Positions 1 through 8,111 of a DNA stretch of 64,000 nucleotides are shown in pieces (within the stretch, counting starts at the first letter, position 1; each line of letters starts with the position of its first letter). This DNA comes from Pseudorhodoferax aquiterrae (lineage in GTDB: Bacteria > Pseudomonadota > Gammaproteobacteria > Burkholderiales > Burkholderiaceae_C). The position numbers were made by a program, and so were the translations under genes. A model generated the notes under the pieces. It had not been told where the DNA came from, made no database searches, and was given only the letters and a program-made list of their open reading frames with translations. The stretch covers positions 62,001 to 126,000 of the forward strand of contig NZ_BMYK01000001.1 in NCBI RefSeq assembly GCF_014652235.1, read 5' to 3'.

Positions 1-3000
1 GATGGGCGGCGTCGATGGCCAGTCGGCCGCTGCCCGTATGGACCACGTGGCCGCCATCGTTGGCGATGTGTGCGGACTGCAGCGCCATGTCGCGCGCATT
101 GCCGGCAATACGGCCACCGCGGTTGTCCAGCGTTTCGCTGGCGGTGATGGACATGGCCTGTGCGCCGCGCTGCACGATCTCGCCGGCCTGATTGTCCAGG
201 CGGGTGGCGACCACGGCGATGTGCTCTGCAGCCATGCTGGCGCCCTGACCGTGGGCGATCTGCTTCGCCTCGATCTGCAGCAGACCATTGCCGACGATGC
301 GGCCGCCGTTGCCATCCAGGCGATCGGCCTGGATCTGCAACCCACCCGTGCCGGCGTGTTCGATGGTGCCGCCGGTGTTGTCCAAGGCGCCGGCGCTGAT
401 CTGGAGATCGCGTGCATTGGCCGCGATGCGGCCGCCCTGGTTGGCAAGCCTGCCACTGGCGGACAGCCGCATGCTGGCTTCTCCGGTCTGCACGATCTCA
501 CCGCGGTTGTCCAGCGTGGCGGTCGCGATGGTGATCTGCCGGGCTTGCACGCTGCCGGCCAGCGTCAGTTGCGTGCCTTGCAGCTGCAGGCTGCCATCAC
601 CGAGGATGCGACCGTCGCCGCCGTCGAGCTGGCCGGTCGTGATGCCGAGCACGCCGCTGCCGGCATGGGCGATGCTGCCGCCGGCGTTGGCGAGCTGGCC
701 GGCCCGGAGTTCCATGTCGTTGGCATGGCCCACGATTCGGCCACCGCGGTTGTCCAGGTCCTCGCGCACCGCGATGCGCATGGCCTGGCTGCCACGCTGC
801 ACGATCTCGCCGGCGGCATTGGCCAGGCGCCCTGCTTCCAGCGTGATCTGTTCTGCCGACATCGTGGCGCCGGCGCCATGGACGACCTCGGTGGCCTGCA
901 GGTGCAGGGCGCCGTTGCTGGCGATGTGTCCGCCATCGCCGTCGAGGCGGTCGGCGCGCAGGTCCAGTTGACCGAGGCCGGCGTGCGTGATGCTGCCGGC
1001 ACGGTTGTCCAGCGTCGCGGTCTCGATGCGCAGGTCGGCGGCGTTCGTGGCGATGCGCCCGCCGCTGTTGTCCAGTGCCTTGGCAGTGATGCGCATGGCG
1101 GCTTCACCGGTCTGCACGATGTCGCCGCCGCGGTTGTCCAGGCGTGTGGCTGCCACCTCGATCCGAGCCGCCTGCATGCGTCCACCCTGCTGCAGCTGGC
1201 CAGCCTGCACGGAGAGGTAGGCATCGCTGGCGATGATGCCATCGCCACCGTCCAGCCGCTCGGCCTGGATGCTCAGCTGCCCGGCTCCTACATGCGCGAT
1301 CTGACCGCCGTGGTTGGACAGATGGGCCGTCTGCACGGCCATGTCGACGCCATGGCCCGTGATGTTGCCGCCACGGTTGTCGAGCGCCTCGCTGGCTGCC
1401 AGGCGCATCGGCTCTGTGCTGGTTTGAATGATCTGGCCGCTGTTGCGCAAGCGCGTGGCCTCGACCGTCACCTGCCCGGCCTGCAGTTGGCCGCCGTGCG
1501 TCGCTTCGCGTGCCCGCAACGCCAATGTGCCACCGGTCTGCAGCGTTCCGTTGCCACCGTCGAACTGATCGGCATCGACCGACAGGCGGCCATTGCCAGC
1601 CACCTCGATGCGACCACCGGCATTGGCCAGCGTGCCGGCTCGCAAGGCCAGATCGGCGCCCGTGGTGGCGATCTCGCCGCCGCGGTTGTCCAGCGTGCTG
1701 CGGCTCGCGATGGCGACGCGGCCGGCTTGCAGTTGGCCGCCAGCGTTGTCGAAGCGCTCGGCATTGACGCTGAAGTCGCCCCGCACACTGAGCTGGCCAC
1801 CGGCATTGCCGAAGTGGCGTCCGTCGAAGGACAGACGGTCGATGTGCAGAGCGCCGCCCGCGTTGTCGATGTCGTGCGCCTGCAGCGCGATGGTGCCGGC
1901 TGCGTCGATGCGCCCACCTTCGTTGTGCAGCATGCCCTGGGCGGTGACGCTGCCAGGTGCACTGGCGGGAGGGATCGCCTGCTGCGCTGGATCGACAACG
2001 GCTGCGGCATCGGGTGCCGCGGCGGGCGCGCTTGCCGCCGGGACTGCGCTCGCGTTGCTTGCGCTGGGCGCTGCGGGCGGCGGAGTCCCGATCTGTCCGC
2101 CGTCGCTGTTGCGCACCATGGTGCCCGCGAGCTGCAAGGCCATGTTGCCGGCCTGGTGGATGCGGCCACCGCGGTTGTGGACGTCCTCGCCGCTGGCGAG
2201 CTCGACGCGGCCACCCTCCAGCGTGCCGGTGTTCTCCAGCCGGCCCGCGGCGGTGACGACCAACCCGCCGGCGCCGGCGCCGGCGCCGATGTGCCCGGCA
2301 TTGCGCACGCCGACGCCAGCGCCGGTGCCGACCAGTGTGATCTTGCCGGCGTACATGCCGCCGAGCGCTGACACGTCCAGCGCGAACGCCGGTGTGGAAC
2401 CGCTTGCGCTGGAGACGCCGTCCGCGCCCGCAACCGCCTTCAGCTCGCTGGCCCAGATGCCGGCGTTGACGCGCAAGGCGCGCGAGAGGATGGCCACGTA
2501 ATCGGTGCTGGCCGCATCCAGTCCGGCACCTTCGATGACGATGGTGCCGCCCCGCACCAGGAAACCATCGAGCGTGCCGCCAGCACCGAACTGGGGCGTG
2601 CCGGTGGTGAGCGTGGCGCGGCTGGTGTTGATGAAGCCGGCGCCGTCGACCTGGATGCCGGACGGGTTGGCGATCACGACCTCGGCGCGTTGGCCGGCCA
2701 CCTCCACGTAGCCGCGCAGGCGGCTGGGGTCGGCGCTGTTGACCTCGTTCAGGATGACGCGAGCCGGACCCCGCGCCAACCAAGGATTGCCCGCCACCTG
2801 CCCGGCCAGCTGTGTTTGCGCGGCCGTGCGGCTGTTGTTGAGCACCGCCCCCTGCGGGCCGACGTCGAATTGCCGGTACAGGTTGCGCGAGACGCCGGCT
2901 GCGCTCGGCGTCTGGATGTTGACCAGTGCCGCGCCGCTTGGGGCGGCCAGCACGGTGGGGCGCAGGGAGCCGGGCGCATTGGGATCGGCGGCGATCTGGC

Positions 3001-3154
3001 CCATGGCTGGCCCTGTTGCCAACGTGGCCAGCACGGTGGCCGCGAGCGTGGTCGTGCCGCTTGCCGCCTTGCCGGCGCTGCGCGCCGTTTCCTGGACAGC
3101 CATGCGCACGCCGCGTGCGGCGTTGAAGACGATGCGGTGCAAATGCTTGTTCAT
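1..3154 (-). CDS. Filamentous haemagglutinin-like TpsA adhesin, 3' end beyond window
   Basis: Large exported exoprotein of a two-partner (type Vb) secretion system. The frame is open from the ATG at 3154 to the left edge, about 1051 codons, so the C-terminus is missing. The N-terminus MNKHLHRIVFN matches the extended signal peptide region of TpsA proteins; a hydrophobic signal follows, with likely cleavage near AMGQIAA. A haemagglutination-activity (TPS) domain covers roughly residues 60-300 and contains the motif ANPSGI. An Ala/Pro-rich linker at about residues 353-398 interrupts the predicted beta-helix. After it come many rungs of the type LDNRGGxI / LxNAGGxI / GEIVQxG. These are organised in a 627 bp (209-residue) tandem super-repeat over about 120-1500. 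The gene starts 32 bp after the stop of its FhaC-type transporter. The passenger's function (adhesion, contact inhibition or haemolysis) cannot be told without the C-terminus. Confidence 0.9.
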   Translation of the reverse strand, partial: MNKHLHRIVFNAARGVRMAVQETARSAGKAASGTTTLAATVLATLATGPAMGQIAADPNAPGSLRPTVLAAPSGAALVNIQTPSAAGVSRNLYRQFDVGPQGAVLNNSRTAAQTQLAGQVAGNPWLARGPARVILNEVNSADPSRLRGYVEVAGQRAEVVIANPSGIQVDGAGFINTSRATLTTGTPQFGAGGTLDGFLVRGGTIVIEGAGLDAASTDYVAILSRALRVNAGIWASELKAVAGADGVSSASGSTPAFALDVSALGGMYAGKITLVGTGAGVGVRNAGHIGAGAGAGGLVVTAAGRLENTGTLEGGRVELASGEDVHNRGGRIHQAGNMALQLAGTMVRNSDGGQIGTPPPAAPSASNASAVPAASAPAAAPDAAAVVDPAQQAIPPASAPGSVTAQGMLHNEGGRIDAAGTIALQAHDIDNAGGALHIDRLSFDGRHFGNAGGQLSVRGDFSVNAERFDNAGGQLQAGRVAIASRSTLDNRGGEIATTGADLALRAGTLANAGGRIEVAGNGRLSVDADQFDGGNGTLQTGGTLALRAREATHGGQLQAGQVTVEATRLRNSGQIIQTSTEPMRLAASEALDNRGGNITGHGVDMAVQTAHLSNHGGQIAHVGAGQLSIQAERLDGGDGIIASDAYLSVQAGQLQQGGRMQAARIEVAATRLDNRGGDIVQTGEAAMRITAKALDNSGGRIATNAADLRIETATLDNRAGSITHAGLGQLDLRADRLDGDGGHIASNGALHLQATEVVHGAGATMSAEQITLEAGRLANAAGEIVQRGSQAMRIAVREDLDNRGGRIVGHANDMELRAGQLANAGGSIAHAGSGVLGITTGQLDGGDGRILGDGSLQLQGTQLTLAGSVQARQITIATATLDNRGEIVQTGEASMRLSASGRLANQGGRIAANARDLQISAGALDNTGGTIEHAGTGGLQIQADRLDGNGGRIVGNGLLQIEAKQIAHGQGASMAAEHIAVVATRLDNQAGEIVQRGAQAMSITASETLDNRGGRIAGNARDMALQSAHIANDGGHVVHTGSGRLAIDAAH

Positions 3155-3186
3155 GGTGAACCTTCCTTCTCTGGCCGTATGGAATG

Positions 3187-4938
3187 TCAGTGGCTCAGCT
3201 GCAGGCTGAAGCCGAGGCTTGGGGAATGGCTGTGCATGGCCTGCGGCTTGCGCAGCGGGGTGCCGGCGAACAGATCCCAGCCCAAGGCACCGTGCTGGCC
3301 ACGCAGTCCCAGCACCGCACCCGCCAGGCTGCGGCCGGGCAGATGGCGCGCGGAGGAGCCACCGACGCGGCCGAAGTCCAGGCCGGCGTACAGCGCAGCA
3401 CCGCTGGCGCCGAGCGACCAGGCCAGTTCGTTGCGCAGCAGCCAGCCGCGGTCGGCCAGCAGGCTGCTCTCGCCGTCGAAACCACGCACGGTGTAGCGAC
3501 CGCCGATGCCGAAGCGCTCGGGCGGTGCCAAAGGCGTGCGGTTCCACTGTGCGCGGAACTGGCCGGTGTAGGCCAGGCGTTGCGTGCCCCCTTGCAGCGG
3601 CAGTTGCAGGGAGGCCTCTGCCGTGGCGAGCGCAAAGCGGGCCGTGCCCTCGCCGAACGCTTGCTCCGGCGCCGGCTGTGCGCCGAAGGCCCCGGTGCCG
3701 CGGCGCCAGCCCACGCTGGCATCCAGCGTCGCCGTGTTGCCATCCGCGAGCCCAATGAAGGTGCGGTGCGCCAGCTCGAGCGACCAGCCGCCCACCACAC
3801 GACGCTGCACCTCGATTTCCGTGTCGTCGATGAAGCTGCTGTTGCTGCGGCGAAACGCGCCCAGCGTCAGGCTGGTCTTGTGGCGCTGGTCGCGGTGCAG
3901 CAGCCGGGTGAGCTGCGCCTGGATGTTGCGTGTCGTGCCCGCGTAGACGTAGTCCTGCTGCAATCCGGCCACGCGCTGGTGGTAGCGGTTGCGGCTGGCC
4001 GTGGTGCCGAACTGCCAGTCGCCGTATGGGATGGAGTAGTGCAGCGTGGCGCCGCCGGTGCCGCGGCCCTGCGGATTGAACATGCCGCGCTGCAGGTTCA
4101 GGTAGGCCAGATCGTTGAGACCGAGCGGGCCGTCCCAGGCCAGCGTGGCGTTGGCCTGTAACCGGCCGGTGGCGCGTGTGCCGCTGTCGTCCAGGCCCAG
4201 CGCCACGCGCAGCGGACCCAGCGCGCGCGGGACGCGGCGGACGTCGATGACCAGGTCGCTGTCGCCGGGCCCGGCGCCCTCGCCCTGGGCCGGCTCGATG
4301 CGGATATCGGCCTCCACCGTCGGAAGGCGCTTGAGGTTCTCCAGCCCCTGCTCGATGTCGCGCAGGTTCAGCAGGTCGCCGGGGGCGGCCGGCACGGCGC
4401 TGCGCAGGCCGGCCGCGGTGGCGCCAGTGACGCCGCGGATGGCGGCAATGCGGCCCGGAACGACGGTCAGCTGCAGCTGGCCCGTGGACAAGTCCTGTGG
4501 TGCGGCCAGAACGCGCGAGGTGATCCAGCCGTGCGCCACCAGGGCCTGCTGCAAGCGTGCCAGCACTGTGTTGATGCCCTGGGTGCCCAGGCAGCGTCCG
4601 ATTGGGCTGTCATCGGCGTCGGGACCGGCCGCGGCCGCGGAGAGCCAGGCAAAGGGCTCTGCGCCCTGCAGCACCAAAGCATCGATGCGAAAGCACGGTT
4701 GCTCGTCACTTGGCAGGCGGCCGGCGACCGGGAGCTCTGGCTGCGGCATCCGCACGTCGGCGCCGCGTTCGAACTGCTCGCGCAGCAGGCGCTGGCGTTC
4801 CTGCCTGCGCAGTTCCTCCACGGCGGCGTCGGTCGGCGGTAGGACCTGGGCCATCCCGACGCTGCCTGCAGTGAGCAGCCAGCAGACGAGGGTGGTGCGG
4901 CGGCCGCGACGGCGCGGTGCAGATGCTGGTGACGACAT
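3187..4938 (-). CDS. ShlB/FhaC/HecB family TpsB outer-membrane transporter
   Basis: 583-residue 16-stranded Omp85-superfamily pore that secretes the adjacent TpsA protein. A signal peptide (LVCWLLTAGSVGMAQ) is followed by an Arg/Glu/Gln-rich helix (residues about 40-65) and a POTRA region beginning PCFRIDALVLQG. The second POTRA part has the usual QGINTVLARLQQAL and GWITSRVLAAPQDL stretches. The strictly conserved Omp85/TpsB loop motif is present as YTVRGFDGESSL. The protein ends LGFSLQLSH, so it lacks the terminal aromatic residue common in outer-membrane barrels. It is the first gene of the fhaC-fhaB order; the adhesin follows after 32 bp. A single TpsA partner immediately downstream makes a dedicated pair likely. 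Confidence 0.93.
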   Translation of the reverse strand: MSSPASAPRRRGRRTTLVCWLLTAGSVGMAQVLPPTDAAVEELRRQERQRLLREQFERGADVRMPQPELPVAGRLPSDEQPCFRIDALVLQGAEPFAWLSAAAAGPDADDSPIGRCLGTQGINTVLARLQQALVAHGWITSRVLAAPQDLSTGQLQLTVVPGRIAAIRGVTGATAAGLRSAVPAAPGDLLNLRDIEQGLENLKRLPTVEADIRIEPAQGEGAGPGDSDLVIDVRRVPRALGPLRVALGLDDSGTRATGRLQANATLAWDGPLGLNDLAYLNLQRGMFNPQGRGTGGATLHYSIPYGDWQFGTTASRNRYHQRVAGLQQDYVYAGTTRNIQAQLTRLLHRDQRHKTSLTLGAFRRSNSSFIDDTEIEVQRRVVGGWSLELAHRTFIGLADGNTATLDASVGWRRGTGAFGAQPAPEQAFGEGTARFALATAEASLQLPLQGGTQRLAYTGQFRAQWNRTPLAPPERFGIGGRYTVRGFDGESSLLADRGWLLRNELAWSLGASGAALYAGLDFGRVGGSSARHLPGRSLAGAVLGLRGQHGALGWDLFAGTPLRKPQAMHSHSPSLGFSLQLSH

Positions 4939-5061
4939 GGAAGGCGCTCCTGAACGGCGGGGGTGCCGTGCCCTCGTATCGTCTTGTTACTTTTGTATTC
5001 AGCGCGTGACGAATTTCTCCCTGAAAAATGCAGCCTTCGATTGCATACGAGAAACGTGAAA
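4939..5061. promoter_or_regulatory. Intergenic region likely holding the fhaC-fhaB promoter
   Basis: A 123 bp gap between the racemase-like gene and fhaC, both on the minus strand. It is clearly richer in A/T than its neighbours (about 4980-5065). It is the only room for a promoter of the secretion locus, which suggests the locus is transcribed separately from the upstream amino-acid operon. I could not fix a convincing -35/-10 pair by eye. Confidence 0.35.
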
Positions 5062-5724
5062 TTATGTTTGTGCACCGTTGTGCCGGCGCAGCTGCGCGCG
5101 CAGCGCCCGCACGGCGCTGTCCACCGTCGTCAGCACCGGCAAGCCTGTAGCGGCGGCGACCACCCCCTGCGCCCGCGCCATGCTGAACTGCGCCAGCGCG
5201 ATGCGCGTGCAGCCGCGCGCGGCCAGCGCTCTGGCCTGCTCGGCGACCAGCGCGTCGTGCCGGGCGCCGTCGCCCGCGTTGAGCGCCTCCAATGCGCCCT
5301 CGGCCAGCGCCAATTCCAGCGGCACGTTGGCCGGGAACTCCTCCGGCATGGAGCGCAGCGTCGCCGCGAAGCTCGCCACCAGGCCCAGCGGCCCGCTGCC
5401 GGCCGCGGCCTCTTCGACCATGGCCTCGTTGGGCTTGAGCACGGGGATGCCGGCATGGCGCCTGGCGACGGCTTCGATGCAGGGGCCGAAGGCCGAGCAG
5501 GTGAACAGGATGCCCTCGGCGCCGCAGTCGACCGCGTAATCGGCCAGGCGCTCGAAGCGCGCATGCATGGCCGCGTCCAGGCCGCGGCCGCTGGCGGCCA
5601 GGTCGGCCGACAGGCTGTCGTCCAGCAGGTTCATGCGGTGCGCCTCGCGCCAATCGCGTTCGAACGCCGCGTTGACGGGCGCGACCGAATGGGCCAGGGC
5701 GTGGATGAGGGCGATGCGGGGCAT
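5062..5724 (-). CDS. Aspartate/glutamate racemase superfamily protein, one catalytic Cys missing
   Basis: 220-residue cytoplasmic protein of the Asp/Glu/hydantoin racemase superfamily. The first half has the family layout and a candidate active-site loop ILFTCSAFGPCIEA (Cys76, with Cys82 nearby). At the place where two-base racemases carry the second cysteine, in the second lobe, the sequence reads RIALAQFSMA with no Cys. Classical cofactor-independent racemisation through two cysteines is therefore doubtful; a one-Cys isomerase, decarboxylase or lyase is as likely. The start ATG lies 4 bp after the stop of the GltI-like binding protein, so it is the last gene of an operon starting with an aminotransferase at 7981. 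Substrate unknown, probably an acidic amino acid or its keto derivative. Confidence 0.75.
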   Translation of the reverse strand: MPRIALIHALAHSVAPVNAAFERDWREAHRMNLLDDSLSADLAASGRGLDAAMHARFERLADYAVDCGAEGILFTCSAFGPCIEAVARRHAGIPVLKPNEAMVEEAAAGSGPLGLVASFAATLRSMPEEFPANVPLELALAEGALEALNAGDGARHDALVAEQARALAARGCTRIALAQFSMARAQGVVAAATGLPVLTTVDSAVRALRAQLRRHNGAQT

Positions 5725-5728
5725 GGGC

Positions 5729-6610
5729 TCAGATGCCTTTGGAGGAGGGGTTGGCGAAGGCTTCGCGCGTCTCGGCGTTCAGCGGGTAGTTGATGTTCAC
5801 GCCCTTGGGCGGGATCGGGGACATGAACCAGCGTTGGTAGAGCTTGTCCATTTCGCCCGATTGCATCATGCCGCCCACCACGCGGTCGACGATGGCCTTG
5901 AGCGCGGGCTCGTCCCGGCGGTACATCAGAGCCTGGTTCTCGGTGCGCAGCGACTCGCCCGTGATGAGGAAGTCCTTGGGGTTCTTGGCCGTGGCGACCA
6001 GGCCGGCCAGCAGGATGTCGTCGAGCACGAAGGCATGCGCACGGCCGCTTTCCACGAGCAGGAAGGAGTCCGCATGGTCCTTGCCGGCCATGGGCGTGAT
6101 CTCCAGGTTGCGACCCTTGTCGGCCTCGCGCAGCAGGCGGAACGAGGTGGTGCCCGTGGTCGTCACCACGCTCTTGCCCTGCAGGTCGGCGATGCTGCGC
6201 AGGCCCGAATCGGCCTTGACCAGCATGCGCACGTTGTAGCGGAAGATGTCCGGCGAGAACGCCACCTGCTTTTGCCGCTCGACCAGGTTGGTGGTGGAGC
6301 CGCACTCGATGTCCACGGTGCCGTTGACCACCAGCGGAATGCGGTTTTGCGAGGTGACCATCTGGTACTTGACCTCGACCTTGGGCAGGCCCAGTTCGGC
6401 CTGGATGGCATCGACGATGCGCAGACAGATGTCGATGCTGTAGCCCACGGGCTTGCCGCTGCCATCGTTGTAGGAGAAGCCGAACGAGGATTCGCGGTGG
6501 CCCAGCGTGATGCTGGCGCTCTCCTTGATCTTCTTGAGCGTGGCCTCCTGGGCCTGCGCGGCCAGGGCCAGGAACGCCAGGGCGGCGGCGGCGATGCGGG
6601 TGGTGGACAT
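5729..6610 (-). CDS. GltI-like amino-acid ABC transporter substrate-binding protein
   Basis: 293-residue periplasmic binding protein (SBP_bac_3 fold) resembling the glutamate/aspartate binding protein GltI. A signal peptide ends near LALAAQAQE. The mature protein begins EATLKKIKESASITLGHRES. It has GltI-like landmarks: the segment GYSIDICLRIVDAIQ, then VDIECGSTTN, and VVTTTGTTSFRLLRE in the second lobe. No permease or ATPase gene is adjacent, so it is an orphan that must use a transporter encoded elsewhere. It sits between an aminotransferase (start 7981) and a racemase-like gene (start 5724) in one operon, which suggests uptake of the amino acid the two enzymes act on. Confidence 0.88.
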   Translation of the reverse strand: MSTTRIAAAALAFLALAAQAQEATLKKIKESASITLGHRESSFGFSYNDGSGKPVGYSIDICLRIVDAIQAELGLPKVEVKYQMVTSQNRIPLVVNGTVDIECGSTTNLVERQKQVAFSPDIFRYNVRMLVKADSGLRSIADLQGKSVVTTTGTTSFRLLREADKGRNLEITPMAGKDHADSFLLVESGRAHAFVLDDILLAGLVATAKNPKDFLITGESLRTENQALMYRRDEPALKAIVDRVVGGMMQSGEMDKLYQRWFMSPIPPKGVNINYPLNAETREAFANPSSKGI

Positions 6611-6649
6611 GGGGGGGCTCCAGGTGGGTGGGGGGAGGGGGCGTGGCGT

Positions 6650-7981
6650 TCAGCCGGCGGCCTGGGTGGCCGCAGCAATGGCCTCGGCCAGCAGGCCGGC
6701 GATGCGTTCCAGGTCGGCACGCGTGGCGATGAAGGGCGGCGCCAGCAGCACGTGGTCGCCCTGGCGGCCGTCCACGGTGCCGCCCATGGGGTAGACCATC
6801 AGACCGCGCGCCATGGCGACCTTCTTGACCTGGGCGTGCAGCTGGCGTGCCGGGTCGAACGGCGTCTTGCCGGCGCGCTCGGCCACCAGCTCCACGCCCC
6901 AGAAGAAGCCGCGGCCGCGGATGTCGCCCACGTGCGGATGCGCGCCCAGCGCCTGCTCCAGCAGCCGGCCGAAATGCGCACCGTCGTCGCGCACCTTGGC
7001 GAGCAGGCCGTCGCGCCGGATCACCTGTTGCACGGCCAGCGCCGCGGCGCAGGCCACGGGGTGGCCCAGGTAGGTGTGGCCATGCTGGAAGAAACCGCTG
7101 CCGCGCGACATGGCTTCGACGATGCGCCGCTGGGCCAGCACCGCGCCCACCGGCTGGTAGCCGCCGCCCAGGCCCTTGGCGATGGTGAGCAGATCGGGCA
7201 CGACACCTTCCTGCTCGCACGCGTACAAGGTGCCCGTGCGGCCCATGCCGCACATGACCTCGTCCAGGATCAGCAGCACGCCATGGCGGTCGCAGACCTC
7301 GCGCACGGCCTGGAAGTAGCCCGGCACGGGCGTCAGCACGCCGGCCGTGGCGCCGCCCACGGTCTCGGCCACGAAGGCGATCACGCGCTCGGGGCCCTGC
7401 GCGAGGATGGCCTCTTCGAGTTCGCGCGCCAGGCGCTGGCCATACTGCACCGGTGTCTCGTCGGCCCGCTGTTCGCGGTAGGGGTAGCAGGGCGCCACGT
7501 GCGTGGCCGGTGCCAGCAGCGGCGCGAAGGGCTCGCGGCGCCAGGCGTTGCCGCCCACGGCCAGCGCCCCCAGCGTGTTGCCGTGGTAGCTCTGGCGCCG
7601 CGCGATGAAGTGCGTGCGCTGCGGCTGGCCGACCTCCACGAAGTACTGGCGCGCCATCTTCAGCGCGGCCTCCACGGCTTCGGAGCCGCCGCTCACGAGG
7701 TAGACCTGTTCCAGGCCCGCGGGCGCGCCGCGCACCAGTTCGTCGGCCAGCGCCTCGGCCGCCTCGCTCGTGAAGAAGCTGGTGTGCGCATAGGCCAGGC
7801 GGTCGATCTGCGCATGCATGGCGGCCAGCACATCGGGGTGGCCATGGCCCAGCGCGGACACGGCGGCGCCGCCGCAGGCGTCCAGGTAGGCCCGGCCCTG
7901 GGCGTCGTGCACCCACATGCCCTGGGCCGAGATGGCGACGGGCGGGGTGTGGCGGAGATGGCGGTGGAGGACGTGCGTCAT
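6650..7981 (-). CDS. Class III PLP-dependent aminotransferase
   Basis: 443-residue fold-type I aminotransferase of the omega-amino-acid / ornithine-type class III family. The PLP lysine is in LLTIAKGLGGGYQPVGAVLAQ. The family aspartate motif is seen as LLILDEVMCGMGRTG, and the glycine-rich phosphate loop as VSGGSEAVEAALKMAR. Length is normal for the class. First gene of a minus-strand operon with an amino-acid binding protein and a racemase-like protein. The start ATG lies 20 bp from the nearest copy (8001-8014) of a motif that recurs in front of the divergent RpiR regulator gene, so it is probably repressed or activated by that regulator. The exact amino donor cannot be read from sequence. 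Confidence 0.9.
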   Translation of the reverse strand: MTHVLHRHLRHTPPVAISAQGMWVHDAQGRAYLDACGGAAVSALGHGHPDVLAAMHAQIDRLAYAHTSFFTSEAAEALADELVRGAPAGLEQVYLVSGGSEAVEAALKMARQYFVEVGQPQRTHFIARRQSYHGNTLGALAVGGNAWRREPFAPLLAPATHVAPCYPYREQRADETPVQYGQRLARELEEAILAQGPERVIAFVAETVGGATAGVLTPVPGYFQAVREVCDRHGVLLILDEVMCGMGRTGTLYACEQEGVVPDLLTIAKGLGGGYQPVGAVLAQRRIVEAMSRGSGFFQHGHTYLGHPVACAAALAVQQVIRRDGLLAKVRDDGAHFGRLLEQALGAHPHVGDIRGRGFFWGVELVAERAGKTPFDPARQLHAQVKKVAMARGLMVYPMGGTVDGRQGDHVLLAPPFIATRADLERIAGLLAEAIAAATQAAG

Positions 7982-8000
7982 GGCGGTGGTCGAAGGGAAT

Positions 8001-8094
8001 GGAACTAATGTTTCGAAGTAATTATTGAATGGAACAAATGTTCCGTCAACCCGACCTGTGTAGGTCGGCGCGTGGGGCCCGGTACATTTGTTCC
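8001..8094. promoter_or_regulatory. Three copies of a GGAACnAATGTnCC operator-like motif with a central hairpin
   Basis: In the divergent gap between the aminotransferase and RpiR genes, a 14 bp partly palindromic motif occurs three times: GGAACTAATGTTTC (8001-8014), GGAACAAATGTTCC (8031-8044) and, inverted, GGTACATTTGTTCC (8081-8094). The first two are 30 bp apart and the second and third 50 bp, close to whole helical turns, so bound proteins could share one face. Between copies two and three lies a separate perfect inverted repeat, CCGACCT-GTGT-AGGTCGG (8051-8068). Position next to an RpiR regulator gene makes these its likely binding sites; this is inference. Confidence 0.6.
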
Positions 8095-8111
8095 ATCACC
8101 ACGGAACAGCC

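Noticed and set aside
2-2371. A 789-codon plus-strand frame with regular repeats
   Set aside because: The apparent repeats are the reverse complement of the adhesin super-repeat; the minus frame has a signal peptide, TPS domain and an NPSGI motif.
5567-8008. An 813-codon plus-strand frame antisense to the aminotransferase and binding-protein genes
   Set aside because: Composition and lack of motifs mark it as an antisense shadow; the minus-strand genes have full catalytic motifs.
8088-8111. Earlier ATG for the RpiR regulator
   Set aside because: It would translate the third operator copy and adds a leader not typical of the family; ATG 8112 starts at the conserved N-terminus.
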